Of a DNA stretch of 64,000 nt, positions 37,501 to 48,474 are shown one piece after another. This DNA comes from Cordia subcordata (Eukaryota > Streptophyta > Magnoliopsida > Boraginales > Cordiaceae), in the NCBI GenBank assembly GCA_028554755.1, contig JAPTOF010000002.1, forward strand, positions 12,449,001 through 12,513,000, in the 5' to 3' direction. The notes beneath the pieces are model-generated. The model saw only the letters and a program-made list of their open reading frames with translations. It did not search any database and had not been told where the DNA came from. The translations under genes and the position numbers were made by a program. Position 1 is the first letter of the stretch. Each line of letters starts with the position of its first letter.

Positions 37501-39160
37501 AAATGTTTATGTGGTGGCTCCTAGTACTTGAAATATAATTTATATAATATTATAGATTATAGATACACAAAATAATTAATATAATGAAATTAAGTATATA
37601 CTAATGATGTATAATTTAACATTTAATTAAATTAAATATTTAATATTTATGTTTATTTATAATCTAAAATTAAATCTTGGTCAGTAACACCAAAAAATAA
37701 TTTTAAGTTATTTTTTAATGTTTTAACATAGTGAAAAATGCCACTTTTTTTTGTTTTATTATTCTTTAAAATACTCTTTCATATTAGCTTTTAATATTTT
37801 AATTAGTTTTTGTCAAAAGATTTTAACGTTTTAGACTAGTATTTAGTGTTTTTAGTTTTCTTTTCTATTCTAGCCTTAATATCTTATTTTAGTTTTTTTA
37901 TCCTACTCTTTTTTTTTTTTTTTTTGTATTCTATCTTTATGTCTTAGTTTTTTTATTCCCTCTACACTATTCTCATTTTTTTTAAAATTTTTCCCTGTTA
38001 TGTTTCCCTACTAAAAGGAAAAAAATTTTAGTCAAATTTTTTTGTCATACATAGCTTTGTCTTTTATGATTGAAAAATATGACTGCACTTGTCTCCCACA
38101 CTTTTAACTTATAAAAAATAGTTATGCACATTTTTATCTATTTTTCTACCTAAGTAACCGTTTAAAACAAGTGACACGTCTGGAAGCTAAAATATAAAAT
38201 TTTTTCAAACAACATAAATATTATAACGATTATATATTAAATTATTTTCTGTAAATTATATTAACATTTTATAAATTAAAATTATGATTTTAATATTATA
38301 ACATTAAGATTTATAACATAAATATTGAGCACCATGATTCATGATAGATGATCGTGTAGGTTACTTTTATTTTATAAGTAACTTTTTGGAGTGGAGCCAA
38401 AATTTTTAGAAAATAAAAGGCAAATGATTTTTGGAAAAAAAAAAAGAACAAAATGGCAAATACTATTGACAAATGAAGAGAAGGATATATATACTTAATA
38501 ATGATTTTGAATGCTTAGGTGAGAGAGAAATGAGGAGAGAGAGGAGGGATTGTCGTTGGGGAAAGAAGAAAGAGAAAATCCACAAAAAAAGAAGAAAGAG
38601 ACAAAAAAGTATAATAAAGAAAGATAATTCAAGAGAGAGAAAGAAAAGTGTAAATGAGAGATAGAGAATTTAGCGATAATTACTTCTTTAACGGTTAAAA
38701 AGTCTTTTTATCTTGTCATAAATATTTTTTTGACCATTTTTTACTACAACTTTTTGGTCATTTAAAAAGGTTCTTTTTAAGAAGTATTTTTTTTCAACAG
38801 TTTTTAAAAAATACTTTTTTCTCAAAAGCTAAAATTCTAACTTCTAAAAAAATTATATTTAAACTTTTTTTAGATTTTCAACTTTTTTAAAACTCAAATC
38901 AAATAATTATTACAAATTTAATGTACATCTTTTAGAAAAAAAAAATTTTTTTTTCCCTAAAAAAACCAATTTAAACAGGCCCTTATTTATTTTTAAACTT
39001 CTTACAAGCACATAAAAGTGGCTTATAAGAAGGTTAACCAAACATGTAAATTTATTTATTTATTTATTTTTCACTTGTAAACTAGTTTGACCAGCTTATA
39101 AGTTTAGCCAAACACCTTAATTTTGTGGTACAATGTACTATAGTTAAGTGCCCTAAGAGG
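34501..39160. other. Intergenic DNA with MITE scraps and microsatellites
   Basis: 34515-34755 is an A/T-rich patch ending AAACGGACCC, like hAT MITE ends. 34873-34930 is a TATG/TGTA-type microsatellite and 34990-35095 is rich in CACACTATACA. 38660-38990 and 38990-39120 hold further TAAACAGGCCC and AGCCAAACACC scraps. The open frames here (34289-35108, 36988-37251, 38473-38664) follow low-complexity sequence and are not called. Confidence 0.4.
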
Positions 39161-39161
39161 C

Positions 39162-39275
39162 TGTTTGGTCTGGTTGCTTACCTACTTATAAGAAGGTCTT
39201 ATGGGAAGTAACAGAACCCAACTTTTTATTTGCCTGCTTATAAGTAGGTAAATAAGAAAAGCCAAACAGCCTCTA
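39162..39275. mobile_element. hAT-like MITE, about 114 bp
   Basis: AGAGGCTGTTTGGTCT at the left and AGCCAAACAGCCTCT at the right are inverted repeats, with CTTACCTACTTATAAG pairing with CTTATAAGTAGGTAAATAAG inside, so most of the unit can form a hairpin. It lies about 330 bp 3' of the IST1-like stop codon. Confidence 0.6.
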
Positions 39276-39601
39276 ATACCATTCCATGTGTAATCTACTA
39301 CTAATACATATTCACGAAACTATTCTTTTGTGAGTGCTAAATACTAATCATTGCTTTATTCAAACATAGTCTTATGAGCTTTATCCGGGGATCTTACTCA
39401 ATAAACCACAGCAATAGCAATCTGGTTGGCACATTGCCAGAGGCAGGCCCACACATGTAAATTTCTAGGAAAACCAACTCGGCAAATTTACAGAAGACTT
39501 ACATGAATATATTAACTACTCTCCATCAATTCACACGCCAGGCTTCAAGAAAAGAAAGGAGCCGGAGAAAGAAAATGGTGGAGGAGCTGGTAAGGCCAAC
39601 C

Positions 39602-42600
39602 TTATTTCTCATGGGTGGATCTTGAATTATCAGTAAATGACTGGGAATGTGCACCAAGGGTTGAGTTCTGTGATGTAAACAAGTTCGGGTATGAAAAATA
39701 TGGGTCATCATCCATCGAGGGCAATCTCTGAAACGAATGACTCGACAGCTGACGAGAAACATTGGCGTTTGGTGGGGAGGAATCAACTTTTGGTTCCGCA
39801 TCATCATATGCTGGAATGCTTGACACCTTATGGCCTACATTGTTTTCATGATGATGATGTGTGCTCAATGAACTTGAGGAGATTGTCCGATCCAAAGGAG
39901 GCTTTTCAAGGAGGTCTGACTTGCGTGTGTCCACATGAAAAGGGTTGTCGCTGCTGGTATCAGAGCTTTTCCCCTTCGAGAGTTCACTAATCCTAAGTTG
40001 AGCAAGGCTGGCTGCTTGACGGGCAGCTGCTGCTGCACGTTCTGCAGTCTCAGCAGCTGCCTGAGCGGCAGCCAACACATCCTGCAAATCTATGTTTGTC
40101 TCACTTCTACTCTCACTTTTAGTCATTGAGACTGGAGGAGGTGGATTATTTTCTCTTAGTGAAGGCAGTGCAGAAGATGGTGTTGGGGGAGTAATGAATG
40201 GCAGGAACTGTTTATTCTCCACAGGACCAGCCGAAACATCCAATGCTTCATATTCCTTGCTTACTGATTTCTCCTGCAAGGCTTCATCAGGTTTTAGATG
40301 CTGTTTGTCCGATGAAATTTCCATACCCCGAGAAGGTTCAGGAGCTTCTTCATCAGAGAGCGCAGAGGCAGGGAAGGGAAGCATTTCTGGTGCTGAGACA
40401 TTAACCGGACCGGTTATTAGTGGTTGTGTTGGAACTTCAGGGAAATCAATCGTCTCAAAATCATCAGAATCAGAATCTTCATGAGAGACTGGTGCTGGAG
40501 CAGATTCCACAGACTTGTCATGATCTCCTCGAGTCAGAGGCACCTTAGAAGCAGTAATGAATTGTGTTGGCCCATTCTGCATAAGGCAGGCGATTCATTA
40601 GGCACGAAGAGATGATAGAAGACAAAGCAATTCCAAGCAAAACATACCAGTAAGTCTTCATGTGGCTTCAACAATTCACTCTCGGAAGCACTAGGATCCC
40701 AATCTAATTCATGCTCTTCTGCAATTTCCTTTAACAGCTTCAATTTCACCTCAGGAGGAGGAGCTCGAACAGATAACAGCTCAATTAACTGTAAGCATAT
40801 CTCCAGGAATCAAAATATGCCAAGAGCAGAAAGTGATTGGAAAAAGGGGCGAAATTTGCACCTTAGAAGTTAGATATAATATATTGATGCTATATTAATC
40901 ACAGTCTCTTATCACCTGACGATTGACCCCACATTCTGGCCTCAGCTCTGTTGCCGCCGCCACAAATTCTTTTCCATATTTGCCGACAAATAGCATTTGA
41001 ACCTGCAGCAACTCCGTCAGATCTGCACATCTTGGAGCAGCGAAACATACACTGGAAATTGCTTCTTTTAAGTCCAGAGGACATTCCCTGAAGATAGCAG
41101 AGAATAACAACATTTAGTTCGAGCACAAATTTGATTCAATACCAGAAGCTACATGACTATTCAGGTGGATATCAGAAAGAACATCAGGAATGAACATTGT
41201 GCATTAACATTATATTTGCAGACAAAATTTGAGAGGATAAATAACAGTGTCTAGCAATGGCAAGGAGCTCAATTATGTCGATGCTTTTTCTTTAGATGTT
41301 TTTTTTTTTCTCAACGAATTGGTCCTTTTCAGAGTACATTCTTATTACTGCTTTGTTAACAATTCCCACAAGCTAAAAGCATTTTCTGACACAAACTTAC
41401 AAGGTACAAACACACCAACTCAGAGTTACATTTACGACACGGCTTCATGCATGGAAAATGTTCCAAAGGACACGCTATTCATATCCTATTTCCTATAGCT
41501 ATGATCAGGTAGGTATGATGCATTAGCATCAGATAATTTAAATTACTGAAGGACCAGTGACTTTAAAAAGAAGTTCCAATGAATTGCAAAAGATTGCTTC
41601 CAGTTGAAACATCCTACTGCAAAAATGGAGATTGCCCATCCAAACAAGGGTAAGCCTTGGGTAGCAGATGACACATCAGTGATTAAACCTTTCTCCTTTG
41701 CTCAGAGGGTTGGGGCTCACTACTCTATATGGTAATGAAAATACTAAATATTTGATCATGTACCTTGTCTTCTTCTACAGCTCAATATGCAATATGTAGA
41801 TCTCAAGAGAACCAAGAAATGACACACAATATCCTCTAGATGAATGCGAGGAACAAAAGAAGGTTCTCAAATCATATGCAAAATGAACAAGAAACATATA
41901 AATTATCTTAAAACTGAGCCGCCTTTAAACCGCAAGAAAGGACATATACATGTAAAAAATTCGAACGGTATAAAAATTAGAAATTGCTCTTGATCTTGGC
42001 TTCAGCGACAATCAACTTCAACATACCAGCTTGGTAGTCAAATCAATCTTAATAAATCCTGATCTGAAACTGGTACCACTTCATGAACAATGATTTCCAC
42101 AAGATCTATCAACAAAGATTTCAACTTGTACTCGTGTTACTAATGGCTATAGAAGTAATCCAGTGAGTGTGCTAGGGCCCAGGCAGTTGTTTCTAGAGGG
42201 GCATTCAAAGTTTCAAAGGAAACTTTAATTATATTGCAATGCCAAGACTCAAGACACTTTGACACAGGCAGAAAGTTCAATAAATCTTTAATGTATAAAA
42301 AAATGTGAAGGTCAATCTGTTAACTTTTGACAACAAAATTCCTTTCTCAAAATCCAACATTAATGCTTACACCCCATCTGTTACAGCCATTGGCATAGAG
42401 GTTTTATACATTTTTTTTAATATTTGTTAGCCATAACCAAGCACACACAATTATCATTAGCACTCCTTCTCATAAAGAATTTTCTTCTTATCAAACTCCA
42501 TAAAATGAAAGCACATTTTAGGACAATTCAAAACTTCACACTTTAACCTTAAGAACAATACCTTTGTGCTTCAATGATAGGAAGACGGGCATTTATGAGC

Positions 42601-43930
42601 TCACAGAATAGCTCAACAATCTCTTGTGCTGCCATCATTTTCTCTTCTCTGATAATATGCTCCACCTAAATTTCAAAACACCAAAATCACCATTAGCACC
42701 CCACGAACACAATGTTCATTCTCTTTTTTTTTTCCCCCTTCCTCTTCTCTTTGAAAGAAAGTTCATTTTCCTTTTACTAATACAATGATAATTGCACATC
42801 AACATTATATAGTAACGGATTCTTTTTTACCTTGATCCTTGCAGTAGCTTCTTGACCAGTCTCAAGAAGCTTGGCTATCTCCCGGCGCATCTGCTTTAGC
42901 TGAATCTCTCTACGGTTCCTCAGCAGCTTTATGCGTGGAATTGTCAACTTGAGTAAAGTTCTACTGTAAAATCAGAAAAAGAGCCAAACAAAATCTACAA
43001 TCAATACTAAAGTGAAAAATTGCATCAAATTACTAACGAAAACCTCTCATATATGATAATTAGAAATCAGCATTCCTTACAAAAAGTTCCATCAAATTAC
43101 ATCAAAAAAATCCATAATATATGACAATCAACGAAAGAATATCACCTTAAAATATTCTATCTAATTACTACAAAGAAACCCCCTAACACATGAGAATTAA
43201 ACAAAAGCATTACATTTAAAAGTTCCATCTAACTACGAATAAAGGTCTAAAGATATGAGGAATTCTTTTAAAAATTTCTTTTTCAATCCCACAAGTAATC
43301 CCATCGACTTGAACCACTTCCTGATCCCCAAATTACGAACTTAACACCCTCAACATACGAGAAGTAAACAATCAATGAGTCATTAAAAAAATTCCACCAA
43401 ATTACTAACTTAAAGCAAGAAGTAATAATCAATATTATATAAAAAAATTCCACCAATTACTAACTAGAAACTGCAAACATATGAGACTTTAATGATCAAT
43501 ATTACATAAGAAAATCCCATCTAATTACTAATAAAGGACAATCCATGTACAAAACTCGAACTATTGGCAACTCCTGGAAACCAATTTTACATCAAAAAAT
43601 TCCATCTAATTACTACTAAAGGACAATCTGTGCACAAAACGCCTACTATGGGAGACTCCTGAAAAGATCAGACCCATCATGGAATCTGATCTCCACATTG
43701 TCTCCACGATTCGAACCATAAAACCTACCTCCGAGAATCCAATTACTAAAAGTAAAAAATAAAATAAAAAAATCTAAAAAGTAAGGATAATTCATTGAAG
43801 CCAAACGCAAAAAGTCAAATTACGATTAGACACTCAGTGAAGCAAAGAATTTCACAAACTTTACTTAGAAACCAAAATTTAATTAACACAATTGCTAAGC
43901 TCGCTACGCTAAAAATAAAAATAAAAATAA

Positions 43931-43975
<45 letters not shown>

Positions 43976-44107
43976 CAAAATAATTACATTAAGAATTAGG
44001 AACATAATTATCATAAACCCTAGCTAGACAAATATATAGAGAGAGAAAGAGAGATTAGATTACCATTTGGCACCTTTGAAGCCTTTGTTCAAGAAGGAAT
44101 CCATCAT
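39602..44107 (-). CDS. IST1-like protein (ESCRT-III regulator), six exons, complete
   Basis: Regulator of ESCRT-III/Vps4-driven membrane remodelling at multivesicular bodies. Exons on the minus strand: 44064-44107, 42831-42963, 42562-42665, 40916-41087, 40648-40788 and 39602-40576. All introns are GT-AG and phases fit, giving 522 residues. The N-terminus MMDSFLNKGFKGAKC and the helices RTLLKLTIPRIKLLRNRRE, KVEHIIREEKMMAAQEIVEL and DLKEAISSVCFAAPRCADLT are the IST1 domain (about residues 12-175). IAEEHELDWDPSASE follows, as in plant IST1-like proteins. The last exon is plant-type low-complexity sequence: an acidic patch (about 230-246), Pro-rich stretches and an Ala-rich helix (about 367-397). 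It resembles Arabidopsis ISTL1-type proteins, but the exact paralogue is uncertain. A second in-frame ATG follows the first immediately. Confidence 0.93.
43928..43972. repeat. (AAT)n microsatellite in intron 1 of the IST1-like gene
   Basis: About 14 copies of AAT/TAA in a row within the 1.1-kb first intron. Confidence 0.9.
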
Positions 44108-44194
44108 CGCAATCTCCCAGATCAGGAAAAGTTCTTCAGATAATCTTACCTATGTAAACTCGTCTGCGTGTTTTTTATGTGTAATATATGTGTG

Positions 44195-44205
44195 TTTTAT
44201 ATATA
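44195..44205 (-). promoter_or_regulatory. Probable TATA box of the IST1-like gene
   Basis: The minus strand reads TATATATAAAA about 90 bp upstream of the ATG at 44107. Just upstream of it (44219-44239) is a (CT)10 tract on the same strand, a common plant core-promoter element. Confidence 0.45.
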
Positions 44206-44218
44206 TACATATACATAT

Positions 44219-44239
44219 AGAGAGAGAGAGAGAGAGAGA
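44219..44239. repeat. (GA)n / (CT)n microsatellite upstream of the IST1-like gene
   Basis: AGAGAGAGAGAGAGAGAGAGA on the plus strand, that is CT on the gene's strand. A GT microsatellite also occurs at 44346-44364. Confidence 0.85.
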
Positions 44240-44639
44240 AGAGTGTAATCCGAGCTGTAGAAGTATTAGAGGATGGTAGACGCGCATAAGCTTCCAAATG
44301 GATCGCGCGGTCGACAGTTTTCTTAATCCTTACGATTACAGGAATTGTGTGTGTGTGTGTGTGTTTGTTTTTATTTATTTTATTCTTTTTCTTGCTTTTT
44401 GTGCGTTGGATGAATAAACAAGTTTTTTGAGCTAAGTTTGATATCATCATTATCAAAAGTTTTACAAATAAAAACTAAAATCGTGGACAAAAAGTTGTCA
44501 ACAGTAATTGAATTAGAAACCGTACAAAATCTCTAAACAAAATTAAAAACCTATTTAATTGCACACAATTTACAAATTACTTTTGTCTCTTATTGTAATT
44601 TTTTGTATTTTATATCAAATAGATTATGCTAGAATATTT

Positions 44640-45310
44640 TGTAAAAGAATAATAAGAATAGATGAATTTGCATATAACAAAAAATTTAGTAACATTAATT
44701 TTTAGCAAAATAATATTAATTTTCTCCAAATTATTTTTTAAAACTAATTTTATTTTTTTAATATTATATTTTCAAAAAATAATTTTAATTATTTTGAATA
44801 TTTTATTTTATTTTTTTGAAAATTATTTTTTAAATAATTTTAATATTATAATTTATTAAAACTAATTTTTAATAAAATTGTTTATTAATTTTTTTAAAAA
44901 TATTTTAATTTATTAAAATTTATTTTCAAAAATAATTTTAATAAATTGAAATATTTTTAAAATAATTTTTTTAGAAATCAATATTTATAAATTTAATTTA
45001 ATTTTTAAAAATTACATTGTAAAATTAATTCTATTTTGTTGTAAATTATACTTAGAAATGATGCTAACTTTATGTAAAACATATTTCTTTAAATTTTAAT
45101 GATATTCTTAAATTTTTGGAAAATTTCTTTAAAAATTAATTTTAATTTGTAAAAGTATTTCTAGAAATAATTTTTTCAAAAAAATTTAAATAGTTTTGAT
45201 TTTAATAATATATTTTTCAACAAAAAATGTAATGAGTTCATATTAATTTTTAAAAATATAATACTAATAACTATTTTTACCAAAATTTTAATAAAAATTT
45301 TGAAAAAACC
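44640..45310. repeat. Low-complexity A/T-rich tract
   Basis: Almost only A and T, with many TTTTAATTT/AAATTATTTT words resembling the core of the hAT-like element at 19880-20230. Open frames here are by-products of composition. Confidence 0.6.
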
Positions 45311-46231
45311 TTTTGCCACATTATGAGAAAGTCACTTTTCCTTTTTTACCAAAGTTGAAAAGCAGGTTGCTGGTATTTGTTTGTCTATAAAACAAAAATG
45401 AAAACAAGTGAACTGATCTTTAAATTTTGATCAACAAAAGTACATTGTTAGAAACAGTGATACCAAACAAGTCTTAAAGTTTCCAGCAAATTGCAAAATT
45501 AGAATGTCGCGGGAGAACTTCTGTTTCTAGTCAAAGACGTCGGATCAGTCAGCACAAATAACTATCAAGATCTTTGTGAAAATTAAAACAAAGGGGTTTT
45601 TTTTTTTTTTTTAGCCGGGGGTCAAAAAACTTAAGGAATTTGGAGGGTGAGATGTTTTTGGAGCATTTGAATTTTATGATGTTATAACTTATGAATATAT
45701 TTGATTTCATTTTTGAAAATTAATAGTCCAACAGTATTATTATTTAAGGATTATTTATTTAATTTTGATTTCACTTATTTTCTTATTTTAATTAATTGAT
45801 TATTTTAATATTTTAACTATTAATTGATATCGGTAGTTCTGATTTGACCAATGTTTTTCGGATCTAGAGTATCATCTGACTTGAAAAAAGGTTCCAATTA
45901 AGATTGGGTTCCAAACTCTCGCTCCACATAACTTGAGTTTATTGTGGTTAGGCACAATAACTTCAAAAAATAGCCCTGACCAGCCAGAAAACTATCCCAA
46001 CTTGGATTCCACTAATTCTATTGGAGTCTACTACATAGCTGGTTAGTCAAACCAACTTACAGTGGCAGAAGCAATCCAAGCTCTATCCCGCATGTTCTAT
46101 GAATACCTAGTTTCCAGCAGTTAACCTAAGCAATTCACAAAAACTTAGCATATACATGGCAAAAGTGCAACAACCTAACCAAAACCTACCTAAAAAATTT
46201 TTTAGTTTTCAACTAGTTATCGGTTATTGGC
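45311..46231. other. Intergenic DNA with no recognised gene
   Basis: From about 45830 the base composition becomes more balanced and runs into the 37-bp tandem repeat, perhaps a decayed retroelement, but no protein motif is visible. Confidence 0.4.
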
Positions 46232-46388
46232 GGAATCTCTTTGACCGATACTATATCGATCCAACCTATGGATCTCTTTGACCGATACCATAACGATCCA
46301 ACCTACGGATCTCTTTGACCGGTACCATATCGACCCAACTAGATTGGGTTGGAGTCCCTTGGCCGAATACCACATTGACCTAACTAGG
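46232..46388. repeat. Tandem repeat, four units of about 37-38 bp
   Basis: Units start at 46232, 46270, 46307 and about 46351 and share GGATCTCTTTGACCGATACC followed by AT(A)TCGATCCAACC. The first three are about 90% alike, the fourth (after 7 extra bases) is more diverged. Unit length is not a multiple of 3 and no frame runs through. Much more GC-rich than its surroundings. Confidence 0.85.
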
Positions 46389-47253
46389 TTTTCATTATTT
46401 TGTAGGCTATTTGGAGGCTGAACTCCTCAACCTTGAACAGACGGGTTTGACTAACAATTTTGGCATTATCGTTAACGATTATGTTTTAAAGTTTACTGAT
46501 AATATTTCTATTTCATTATTTTCTAATTTGAACATTTTTAAGATGTTCGGATCATTTTTCTCTACTTTGAAGGTTGTCTATATTATTGTTTCTTTCATGT
46601 TACTTTTGATTTTAATTGGGAATCAAAGAGCTGTTTTTTGTTTAGAAATAGCAAATTTTAGGAGTCCTCAGTTGTCCATTTTTGTTGGATTTTTTTTTTT
46701 TCCCCATTCACAAGAGTAACTCGATCAAGGATTAAAACTGAACTTGAACAACCTAATAATTGTCTTGACTCTTGGGTCATCACAGCTTCTCTAATTTCGA
46801 CTAACACATATGAACTATTGAAAATGATATTGCAACTCCACAACTTTTGAGATTGGAAATCTCTTTCGTAGTTATTTTCTTAATATTTTCATTTAAGACA
46901 GGCGATAGCCAAAATCAAAATAAAATGTTCTATTTTTATATTGTGTTATTGATACATTTCTTTTTCTTTTTCTTTTGGGTCATAATTGATACATACCGGA
47001 AGAAGCGTGAACAATTTAAATCGTAGAATGCGAAAGGGTAAAATACTGAAATAGTAGCTTAATTACATACTATAGTCAAAAGTTATAATAATTTATTGTA
47101 GAGAAAAATTTTAAATTTAAACTTATACTCCCCTACTAGAAATACTATTTGATACTTGATTAATTTGAAACATATCACGCGATGCACCATTGTGAAATGA
47201 AACCTAACTTTGGAATAAATCTTTACACAATCGTGCCTAGAGTGAATCCCTTG
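46389..47253. other. Intergenic DNA with no recognised gene
   Basis: A 102-codon frame at 46411-46719 is hydrophobic but matches no family I know and lies between repeats, so I do not call it. Confidence 0.4.
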
Positions 47254-47499
47254 CAATTGAAAAAGAGGAGAAAAACCAGAACATTGAGAATTTACTAGTA
47301 ATGATGTGCAATGAAAACATTGAGAAGCCATTCAAGCCAAAAAAAAATGGAAAATTGAGATAAAAGCGAAAATTACAATTGAAAAAGAGGAGAAAAATCA
47401 AAACATTGAGAATTTACGATTAATGATGTGCAATCAAAACATTGAGAAGCCATTCAAGCCGAAAAAAGGAAAATTGAGATAAAAGTGAAAAATGAAAAT
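47254..47499. repeat. Two tandem copies of a 122-bp unit beside the tRNA gene
   Basis: 47254-47375 and 47376-47499 are direct repeats (both start CAATTGAAAAAGAGGAGAAAAA and contain ATTGAGAAGCCATTCAAGCC) with only a few differences. The second copy abuts the 3' end of the tRNA gene, whose 3' flank it forms. Confidence 0.85.
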
Positions 47500-47500
47500 T

Positions 47501-47571
47501 GCCCCCACGCAGGATCGAACTACGGACCTTCAGTTTACAAGACTGACGCTCTACCACTGAGCTATAGGGGC
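47501..47571 (-). tRNA. tRNA-Thr, anticodon TGT
   Basis: 71 nt folding into a canonical cloverleaf on the minus strand. The acceptor stem pairs GCCCCTA with TGGGGGC (one T-G wobble), the D arm is GCTC-AGTGGTA-GAGC, the anticodon stem TCAGT/ACTGA encloses loop CTTGTAA with anticodon TGT, and the T arm is CGTAG-TTCGATC-CTGCG. A box (TAGCTCAGTGGTAGAG) and B box (AGTTCGATCC) are intact, CCA is not encoded, and a T-run terminator (AATTTTCATTTTT) follows. Looks functional and nuclear. Confidence 0.95.
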
Positions 47572-48474
47572 GATGTTGGTAAAAAGAAATTTTATCCTTT
47601 ATGTACGATATATGAGTGGTTGATAAACTGGCAGGAAAAATGATCAGTGCACCGTGTCGTGATAAAAGTGCATCGTACATTTTTTCGGAAAACCTTTTGA
47701 GCAGACTGAACATTAATTAATATTGCATAATTTTATCACGAAGCTTCCATACCCGGACAAATCAATTACTAATTGGATTTTTTGAGGAAAGGTAAGAATA
47801 AATATTATCATGATTAGAACAAAGTTGATGTAGAAAGTAGTGGCCGCAATTGAAAGTAATTAAGAATTGAGAAAATTGTTTGTAGTGCGCTAAATAGGGT
47901 GATGTGTGATTAGCGTGAATTTTATGATAAGCTACATTATTATATTCTTTCATATATCTCTTATCTTGTAATTCTTGATTCGATTTTTATTTAATACCTC
48001 CGCATGTGTTTCTTTCTATCCTAGCAAAAGGACCTTTACTAACCATTTAATTCACTCACCCCTATGTTTTCTTTTCCTACATAGAACAATGAATAAGGGA
48101 ACATACTCTTTCATTTTCTTTTTACTAAAATTTTTGAGAATAGAACTTGTAGTAACAAAACACTATATGATTATATGTTTAAAGAAAATTAGATCAACAA
48201 AGACATTAGTAGTGACAAATTGACAATTATCATCAACTAGCATGGAGGAAAAAAACCATGTCACGCATATTGAATGATCACTTGGACTCAACCTCATTTG
48301 GAGTAGCCATGCCAGACCCAAATCAGTATCTCCTTAGTACTTCTCAGTGCAGGCATCATTGCTTCCTTTTCAAGATGACAACGCCGTCCATAGCTACCAT
48401 CCTTCAAATGAGCAATGATTAGTAGTAAGAAATACTAACAAATGTTTAAAGAAAATTCGAAGTTGGAAATGAAC
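47572..48474. other. Intergenic DNA; 3' end of the RPN1-like copy not recognisable here
   Basis: The C-terminal coding part expected after 48475 for an RPN1 gene could not be found; only a weak VAMDGVVILK-like stretch occurs near 48390. No other gene seen. Confidence 0.4.

Noticed and set aside
40092..40484. 130-codon plus-strand frame
   Set aside because: Antisense to the low-complexity last exon of the IST1-like gene.
46232..46388. Considered as a CRISPR-like array
   Set aside because: Units are contiguous with no spacers, and the DNA is a plant nuclear genome.
47501..47571. Considered as a plastid tRNA insertion
   Set aside because: Flanks are nuclear, a pol III terminator follows and CCA is absent; nothing else plastid-like lies nearby.
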